Below, in pieces: positions 31,162-34,980 of a DNA stretch of 34,980 bases (positions within the stretch are counted from its first letter, which is position 1; each line of letters starts with the position of its first letter). The DNA is taken from NCBI GenBank assembly GCA_003542615.1, contig DPKG01000005.1, positions 96,293-131,272 on the forward strand. The letters are read 5' to 3'. The DNA comes from Candidatus Shapirobacteria bacterium (GTDB lineage: Bacteria > Patescibacteriota > Microgenomatia > UBA12405). The translations under genes were made by a program, and so were the position numbers. The notes beneath the pieces were generated by a model. It was given only the letters and a program-made list of their open reading frames with translations, searched no databases and had not been told where the DNA came from.

Positions 31162-31495
31162 ACTGACGGTATTAATAAGTGTGAGACAAATTTGGGGTTT
31201 GCTTTGTAATTTATATTTGTTAAGTTATCAACCGTATTTGACTTTGAAAACTATCAGAGCCAAGAAAGATAAGTCTCAGTTTGTGTTGGTGTCGACGGCT
31301 GCGATTTTGCCGGCTTTGATATATATAGGATTGAGGTTTTTGTGGGATAAGTGGAGATACGGGAGAATATTGCCATCGGTAGGGGAAATATTTTGGGGGG
31401 TGGTGATTATTGAAGCGATTGTGTTGGGTTATCTGGGATATTGGACACTACAGGTTATTCGAAAAAATAATGTTGATTCATTTAGGGAGAAATAA
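31130..31495 (+). CDS. Membrane protein overlapping the sigma factor gene, 121 aa
   Basis: Two clear membrane helices lie near residues 50-68 and 82-108, with a hydrophobic-amphipathic N-terminal region (residues 10-40) that may be a third. The cytoplasmic parts are basic. I see no anti-sigma domain such as a zinc HXXXCXXC motif, so an anti-sigma role is suggested only by position: it overlaps the ECF sigma gene by 32 bp and is presumably co-transcribed. A zinc-ribbon gene follows after one base. Confidence 0.65.
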   Translation: MIKKRVKKIFELTVLISVRQIWGLLCNLYLLSYQPYLTLKTIRAKKDKSQFVLVSTAAILPALIYIGLRFLWDKWRYGRILPSVGEIFWGVVIIEAIVLGYLGYWTLQVIRKNNVDSFREK

Positions 31496-31496
31496 T

Positions 31497-31706
31497 ATGG
31501 AAATTCCAAGACACTGGAGATTAAGAAAACAACGGTATTTCCTGCAAGGGGAAATATGTCCTGACTGTGATTTTCCAATTTTTCCACCAAGAGATATTTG
31601 TCCCCGATGCAAACACAATACGGTCGGAGGTATTGATTACCAGTATCAAGGACAACCAGTAGCGATGGAGCAAAATGAGACAGAAGAACTAATAAGGAGA
31701 AGATAA
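31497..31706 (+). CDS. Zinc-ribbon protein with DUF35-like N-terminal ribbon, 69 aa
   Basis: The 69-residue protein has four cysteines spaced as C21-x2-C24 and C35-x2-C38 around FPIFPPRDICPRC. This is the rubredoxin-like zinc ribbon found at the N-terminus of DUF35 OB-fold proteins. The OB fold itself is missing: the protein ends 31 residues later, so this is a stand-alone ribbon. AGGGAG precedes the ATG by seven bases. It lies in the same run as the sigma factor and membrane protein. Role unknown; DUF35 ribbons support acyl-CoA enzymes in archaea, but no such enzyme is here. Confidence 0.75.
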   Translation: MEIPRHWRLRKQRYFLQGEICPDCDFPIFPPRDICPRCKHNTVGGIDYQYQGQPVAMEQNETEELIRRR

Positions 31707-31723
31707 AATGGGTTTGAGTGTCG

Positions 31724-31801
31724 GACGATATTGGCAGGAAATAGGGATTACAACCTGATTTTGATTTGCTTTGGAAATGATAAGAATATAAAAAGGATCG
31801 G
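31724..31801. repeat. 78-nt direct repeat, copy R1
   Basis: This segment matches 32618-32695 in the same orientation at 63 of 78 positions without any gap; 14 nt (GATTACAACCTGATT region) are identical in one block. Most differences are A/G or C/T changes. The two copies bracket the membrane protein gene at 31835-32587. The mismatches fall mostly at second positions of the only shared open frame, so the repeat looks non-coding. Confidence 0.75.
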
Positions 31802-31822
31802 GATTCTCCGGAAAAAAGGTAG

Positions 31823-31828
31823 TATAAT
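31823..31828 (+). promoter_or_regulatory. Candidate leaderless promoter of the 250-aa membrane protein
   Basis: A consensus TATAAT ends six bases before the ATG (TATAAT-tcaggt-ATG), between repeat R1 and the gene. Confidence 0.55.
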
Positions 31829-31834
31829 TCAGGT

Positions 31835-32587
31835 ATGAAAGAAGAGGGCATTAATGATTGGCTGAAGTTTATTACAAGCATACTGACCTTATTGTTGCCC
31901 ATCGCACAGGTTTTTTCGCAAAATCGCATTGGTCTGTATATTGGTGGTGATTCATTCTTTTTAATCTCAGTGATCGCCTTAGTGATTTCGGTTGTTATTA
32001 CTATTGCATATTTAACAAGCCCTTATATCAATTTGCCTCTATTTTGGTGGCAAATTAAAAAATATAATGAGTATATCCACAAAATTAACCCTAGATTATT
32101 TACACCAGAAGAAATAAAGACAGTAGAACCTGTAAATCAACCAATAAGTATTACATCAAAAAACCTTGCGTTTTGGACTGTAATATCTCTCGTGGTTAGT
32201 AGTTTATTGTTTATTAAGATTGGTTTGGATATTAAATCCAATATAATTGAGATATCAAACGAAATTATTATATTTCAATCGTTTCTTTATATTTTGACGG
32301 TTGTTAGTGCAACTTATATTCTGGTTTATGTGACACATTCTCTGGTTCAAAGAAATAAATGGACTACAAACCGCGAAAAACGAGCCGAAAAAGCTATTGC
32401 CCTAGCAAAAAAGTTGGATGGATTTGATGTTTTTCCAAAAGTAAATTTTGTGGGTTGCTGGGATGATAATACACAAATACCTTATAGATTTGTAACTGAG
32501 GTAAAGATAAATAGAAGTAATTTTCAAATATTTACGGATGGTGACGCTCAAATTTTAATGGCTGTTATTAAAATCAAAAAAGACTAG
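31835..32587 (+). CDS. Membrane protein of unknown function, 250 aa
   Basis: Four hydrophobic segments are visible: residues about 11-28, 40-62, 112-132 and 145-168. A cytoplasmic-type loop lies between the second and third (INLPLFWWQIKKYNEYIHKINPRLF), and a C-terminal soluble domain of about 80 residues ends the protein (KAIALAKKLDGFDVFPKVNFVGCWDDN, then RFVTEVKINRSNFQIF). I recognise no family. Codon choice looks less purine-biased than in neighbouring plus-strand genes, with more C-ending codons, which fits recent acquisition but is only an impression. It sits between two 78-nt direct repeats, suggesting a cassette-like unit. Confidence 0.7.
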   Translation: MKEEGINDWLKFITSILTLLLPIAQVFSQNRIGLYIGGDSFFLISVIALVISVVITIAYLTSPYINLPLFWWQIKKYNEYIHKINPRLFTPEEIKTVEPVNQPISITSKNLAFWTVISLVVSSLLFIKIGLDIKSNIIEISNEIIIFQSFLYILTVVSATYILVYVTHSLVQRNKWTTNREKRAEKAIALAKKLDGFDVFPKVNFVGCWDDNTQIPYRFVTEVKINRSNFQIFTDGDAQILMAVIKIKKD

Positions 32588-32617
32588 TTTTTATTGACAA
32601 GTTATTTTGTGAAAGCA

Positions 32618-32695
32618 GACGATACCGGCAGGGAGTAAGGATTACAACCTGATTGTGACTTGTTTTGAGATTGATAAGGAAATAAGAAGAATCGG
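32618..32695. repeat. 78-nt direct repeat, copy R2
   Basis: This is the partner of 31724-31801. It begins 30 bp after the stop of the bracketed gene and ends 8 bp before the stop of the next, minus-strand gene. The unit from R1 to R2 is 894 bp. Confidence 0.75.
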
Positions 32696-32703
32696 AAGAA
32701 TAT

Positions 32704-32985
32704 CTAGGCTCGGATGAAGTTATCAGAATAGATTTTTTGTTCTTCTAGTGAAAATAATTTTAGGACTACAAATGTAATGTCTGTGCCAGCAGAAGTAACA
32801 ACTAGTTTAGTAACCTTAACTTTCCCTAAATATTTAAACTGGTGATCAGCCAATTCCATGGGAATATTAAAAGGAAGGATTCTAAATCCATCTTTTCGGA
32901 TGGTGTATTCTTTTTCGGTTTCTAGATTTGATGTAAAGTCTGGATTGAGTGTTAGGAGAGCGTTAAGCTTTACTGGTGTAGCCAT
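32704..32985 (-). CDS. Hypothetical protein, 93 aa
   Basis: The product is soluble and beta-rich (MATPVKLNALLTLNPDF, RILPFNIPMELADHQFKYLGKVKVTKLVV, DITFVVLKLFSLEEQKIYS). I recognise no family. ATG 32985 is chosen because a perfect TATAAT lies exactly six bases before it. A longer in-frame form would translate a GC-rich palindromic element. The gene stands alone between repeat R2 and a tRNA-Cys-proximal element. Confidence 0.6.
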   Translation of the reverse strand: MATPVKLNALLTLNPDFTSNLETEKEYTIRKDGFRILPFNIPMELADHQFKYLGKVKVTKLVVTSAGTDITFVVLKLFSLEEQKIYSDNFIRA

Positions 32986-32991
32986 GACCGT

Positions 32992-32997
32992 ATTATA
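32992..32997 (-). promoter_or_regulatory. Candidate leaderless promoter of the 93-aa gene
   Basis: TATAAT-acggtc-ATG shows the consensus hexamer at six bases from the start codon. Confidence 0.55.
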
Positions 32998-33019
32998 CAA
33001 TAAGTGAGTCCCGGGCGGG

Positions 33020-33060
33020 TCGCCTTCGCTAAAGCTTCGGCGGACCAAGGGAGTCGAACC
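33020..33060. repeat. GC-rich palindromic element with a tRNA-like tail
   Basis: CGCC-TTC-GC-TAAA-GC-TTC-GGCG (33021-33042) is an interrupted palindrome, GC-rich against an AT-rich background. It is followed by a short segment (GAGTCGAACC at 33051-33060) that looks like the T-arm end of a tRNA without a matching stem. It sits 14 bp from the 3' end of tRNA-Cys. It may be a small repeat family or a remnant of an integration at a tRNA. Confidence 0.4.
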
Positions 33061-33073
33061 GAAATTTAGATAG

Positions 33074-33144
33074 AGTCGCGAGTGGGAGTTGAACCCACCT
33101 GAAAGGTTTTGCAGACCTCTGCCTAACCGCTTGGCTATCGCGAC
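33074..33144 (-). tRNA. tRNA-Cys (anticodon GCA)
   Basis: The reverse strand gives acceptor GTCGCGA/TCGCGAC, D stem GCC/GGC, anticodon stem AGGT/ACCT around CTGCAAA (anticodon GCA), T stem GTGGG/CCCAC with loop TTCAACT, and discriminator U73, the known identity base for cysteine. CCA is not encoded. Positions 8-9 are TA, as normal. Confidence 0.95.
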
Positions 33145-33170
33145 AGATTGTTAAATAAGGACAGTGGCTT

Positions 33171-33176
33171 ATTGTA
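33171..33176 (-). promoter_or_regulatory. tRNA-Cys -10 element
   Basis: TACAAT within TTTTGCTACAATAAG has an extended TGC and matches the 16S element almost exactly. It lies 26 bases before the tRNA 5' end. Confidence 0.55.
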
Positions 33177-33239
33177 GCAAAATAAGAATGATTTTGAGAA
33201 TGAGAACGACGTAATTAGTACGTTATAAGTTTAATTCAA

Positions 33240-33260
33240 ATCCTGAAATTAATTCAGGAT
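33240..33260. repeat. Short palindromic repeat, copy 2
   Basis: ATCCTGAA and TTCAGGAT with a 5-nt loop, followed by GACAAT, match copy 1 at 3659-3679. An ATG inside the right arm (33259) is not a likely start for the following gene. Confidence 0.6.
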
Positions 33261-33270
33261 GACAATAGTT

Positions 33271-33501
33271 ATGGCAAAAATTTGCGTGTTAGAAACAACA
33301 ATAGGTTTGGATAAAAGGGTTTATCTGGGAGCGGATGAGGCAAGAGAAGCATTGGAAAGTCATCTGAATCCAGATTTAGATAAATGCGGTACTATGCCGG
33401 AGTGTAGAGGTTGTGAAATCAGAAATGGAGCAGCTGTACGGGCTTTGGCCCAAAGAGTGGCGCCAAAATTAGCGCGATCAAACGGGTGCAGACTTAATTA
33501 A
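33271..33501 (+). CDS. Small cysteine-containing hypothetical protein, 76 aa
   Basis: The soluble protein begins MAKICVLETT. It has a central CGTMPECRGCEIRNG with C39, C45 and C48, plus C5 and C73, so a metal site is possible but the spacing matches no ribbon I know. ATG 33271 is preferred over ATG 33259, which lies in a palindromic repeat. The 3' end overlaps the convergent next gene by 8 bp. Function unknown. Confidence 0.55.
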   Translation: MAKICVLETTIGLDKRVYLGADEAREALESHLNPDLDKCGTMPECRGCEIRNGAAVRALAQRVAPKLARSNGCRLN

Positions 33502-33841
33502 TTAAATTAATGCTGGCTTGTCCACGAATTTTGGCAAGCCGGTCCCCTACTTTCCAACCCTGGTTGACGATTTTTTTGGTTTTGTTATTGTCTAGTTTTA
33601 TATGGGCAAATTGAACTTCCCGGGTAGTGGTGTAACCATCGTCATCGGTACTTGATTGAGTTTCGGTTTTTAATTCAATAACTTTTCCTGACCATTGCTC
33701 GAAAAGAATTTTTATCATTATTATCAGACTGATAAGGGCAGCCAGAGCAACACCCGGAAGAGCACCGGCTTGGTTAAAAATTACCAGAATTAAGGAAATA
33801 ACAGCCCAAACTAAAAGCCAGTAGATAAAGTATCTAGTCAT
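33494..33841 (-). CDS. Two-helix membrane protein with small C-terminal beta domain, 115 aa
   Basis: Two adjacent membrane helices (about residues 5-23 and 27-46) are followed by a domain of about 65 residues (WSGKVIELKTETQ, TTTREVQFAHIKLDN, VNQGWKVGDRLAKIRGQ) that alternates as beta strands, ending with a W..GD...K.RG pattern. The function is unknown. A TATAAA lies five bases before the ATG. A terminator separates it from groEL upstream on the same strand. Confidence 0.7.
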   Translation of the reverse strand: MTRYFIYWLLVWAVISLILVIFNQAGALPGVALAALISLIIMIKILFEQWSGKVIELKTETQSSTDDDGYTTTREVQFAHIKLDNNKTKKIVNQGWKVGDRLAKIRGQASINLIN

Positions 33842-33886
33842 GTAGTTTTATATGTTATATATTACATAAAAAACCGGGAAATGTAA

Positions 33887-33911
33887 AAACCCCTCCTTGC
33901 GGGAGGGGTTT
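33887..33911 (-). terminator. Rho-independent terminator of groEL
   Basis: A 10-bp stem (AAACCCCTCC with GGAGGGGTTT) and 5-nt loop is followed on the minus strand by TTTTTAC. It lies about 35 bp past the groEL stop and is the clearest intrinsic terminator in the window. It may also act on plus-strand transcripts. Confidence 0.85.
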
Positions 33912-33945
33912 AAAAATTATTTATTTGATTCAGTTAAGAATTTCA

Positions 33946-34980
33946 TCACATCATACCGCCCATGCCACCCATGTCCGGGGACGGAAGTTCTTTTTTCTCG
34001 GGAATATCGGTAACAAGAACATCGGTTGTCAAAATCATAGTGCCAACGGAGACGGCGTTGATTAGGGCAGATTTGGTTACTTTGGCCGGATCGAGGACTC
34101 CAAATTTAATCATTGAACCCATTTCACCGGTGGCAGCATTGTAGCCGTAGTCGGTTTTGGGGTCTTTGATGATGGCATCTTTGATCTGGTTGACGATATA
34201 GCCGGCATCCTCACCGGAATTGGCAGCTAATTTACGAACCGGTTGTTCGAGAGCGTAGCGAAGAATTTCAAGACCAATTTTTTCCTCATCATTGTCGAAT
34301 TCGACTTTGTTGAGAGAAGATATGGCTTTTAGAAGAGCGACACCGCCACCGGGGAGAATCCCCTCTTCAACAGCGGCTTTAGTGGCATCGATGGCATCTT
34401 TAACTCTTTCAAGACGTTCTTTCATTTCAACTTCGGTAGCACCACCGACTTGTAAGACAATGGCACCACCAGCTAATTTGGCTATTCTTTCGGCCATTTT
34501 TTCTTTATCATAGTCGGAATCTGATAATTCCATCTGAGTTTTAAGTTGTCTGACTCTGGATTTTACTTCTGCCTCAGAACCCATGCCTCCGAGGATACGG
34601 GTTTTGTCTTTGTCGGAAACGACTGAATCGGCCTGACCACAATATTGAGTGGGTTCAATGGTATCAAATTTGGCGCCAAGATCTTCGGAAATTACCTGAC
34701 CTCCGGTTAGAACAGCGATGTCTTCGAGCATAGCTTTTCGACGATCACCAAAACCAGGAGCTTTGACGGCCAGAACGTTGAAGGTACCGCGGAGTTTGTT
34801 GACAACCAAAGTAGCCAAAGCTTCGCCATCAATATCTTCGGCGATAATGACAAAATTTTTGGTTAATTTAACCAATTTTTCCAAAAAAGGAAGAATATCT
34901 TGAATTGAGCTGATTTTTTTGTCGGTAATCACGATGTAAGGATGCTCAATGGTGGCTTCCATAGTTTCGGTATTAGTGGC
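33946..34980 (-). CDS. groL: Chaperonin GroEL, C-terminal two thirds (5' end outside window)
   Basis: GroEL forms the double-ring folding chamber that works with GroES and ATP. The 344 residues visible continue past the right edge. They include the apical domain (EHPYIVITDKKISSIQDILP, FVIIAEDIDGEALATLVVN, VKAPGFGDRRKAMLEDIAVLTGG), the intermediate hinge (KLAGGAIVLQVGGATEVEMKERLERV) and the equatorial domain (AAVEEGILPGGGVALLKA, YGYNAATGEMGSMIKFGVLDPAKVTKSAL). The tail ends in the usual Gly-Met repeat (DMGGMGGMM). A groES gene would be expected to the right. A strong terminator follows. Confidence 0.98.
   Translation of the reverse strand, partial: ATNTETMEATIEHPYIVITDKKISSIQDILPFLEKLVKLTKNFVIIAEDIDGEALATLVVNKLRGTFNVLAVKAPGFGDRRKAMLEDIAVLTGGQVISEDLGAKFDTIEPTQYCGQADSVVSDKDKTRILGGMGSEAEVKSRVRQLKTQMELSDSDYDKEKMAERIAKLAGGAIVLQVGGATEVEMKERLERVKDAIDATKAAVEEGILPGGGVALLKAISSLNKVEFDNDEEKIGLEILRYALEQPVRKLAANSGEDAGYIVNQIKDAIIKDPKTDYGYNAATGEMGSMIKFGVLDPAKVTKSALINAVSVGTMILTTDVLVTDIPEKKELPSPDMGGMGGMM

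Noticed and set aside
31724..31801. Integron attC site
   Set aside because: The repeat lacks the inverted R'/R'' core sites and no integrase gene is near.
31724..32695. Conserved short peptide in the two direct repeats (DYNLI...DK.I.RIG)
   Set aside because: Both copies can be read in the same frame, but differences are mostly at second codon positions, one copy has a stop just upstream and neither has a good start, so a coding explanation is weak.
32986..33048. N-terminal extension of the 93-aa protein to 33048
   Set aside because: It would translate the palindromic element and remove the TATAAT located six bases before ATG 32985.
33041..33060. Second tRNA gene next to tRNA-Cys
   Set aside because: Only a T-arm-like string is present; its flanks do not form the T stem, and there is no acceptor or anticodon arm.
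1..34980. Alternative genetic code with TGA as glycine (as in Gracilibacteria)
   Set aside because: TGA ends several genes at the right place (for example pgk, the metallopeptidase and groEL) and no conserved domain contains an in-frame TGA.
1..34980. CRISPR array, prophage or transposon
   Set aside because: No regularly spaced repeats, phage structural genes, transposase or integrase were seen.

Overview
The window looks like a chromosomal segment of a Candidate Phyla Radiation (Patescibacteria) bacterium, most likely in or near Microgenomates (OP11). This rests on an AT-rich genome using the standard bacterial code (TGA ends several genes), very tight gene packing with tail-to-tail overlaps, a divergent 16S rRNA with an insertion in variable region 1, TrbC/VirB2-like pilin genes of the type common in this radiation, a transketolase split into two genes, short divergent glycolytic enzymes, and many small membrane proteins without recognisable function. 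The phylum assignment is inference; a 16S tree would settle it.

Layout. Positions 1-2.35 kb: the 5' part of a secreted coiled-coil/SpoIID protein (minus) diverges from two small type IV secretion pilin-like genes (plus). 2.35-7.5 kb, all minus: a small unknown protein, uppS, a solitary 16S rRNA gene (3713-5296) flanked by a long complementary leader/trailer processing stem, recF and an alpha/beta hydrolase. No 23S, 5S or linked tRNA is present. 7.5-10.2 kb: a hypothetical protein, nrdR, tRNA-Tyr, exonuclease III and a YgjP-type metallopeptidase. 10.2-14.3 kb, plus: rpiB, pgk, gap, an rpe-like gene and a LOG-family gene. 14.3-27 kb is an envelope region: CapA-like phosphoesterase, PEGA/SH3 lipoprotein, polyprenyl-phosphate sugar-1-phosphate transferase, GT39 and GT2 membrane glycosyltransferases, a nucleotidyltransferase, a DUF5667-like protein and two tandem class A penicillin-binding proteins. 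27-30.5 kb, minus: split transketolase, class II aldolase and a PfkB kinase. 30.6-31.7 kb: ECF sigma factor, membrane protein and zinc ribbon. 31.7-33.9 kb: a patchy accessory stretch with two 78-nt direct repeats around a membrane protein, small unknown genes and tRNA-Cys. 33.9 kb to the right edge: the C-terminal two thirds of groEL with a strong terminator.

How it fits together. Aldolase, GAPDH, PGK, RpiB, an RPE-like protein and transketolase together cover much of lower glycolysis and the non-oxidative pentose phosphate route. UppS, the MraY/WecA-family transferase, GT39/GT2 enzymes, CapA, SpoIID and the two PBPs together build and modify a lipid-linked-sugar and peptidoglycan envelope.

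Three signals stand out. First, many transcription-unit starts have a -10 hexamer ending 5-7 nt before the start codon, implying leaderless mRNAs. Second, tRNA-Tyr has a C1-G72 pair and a short variable loop, which is archaeal/eukaryotic rather than bacterial in type. Third, the 16S gene carries a 103-nt AT-rich loop insertion and a change at the normally invariant position C1400. I found no CRISPR array, prophage, transposase or obvious defence system.
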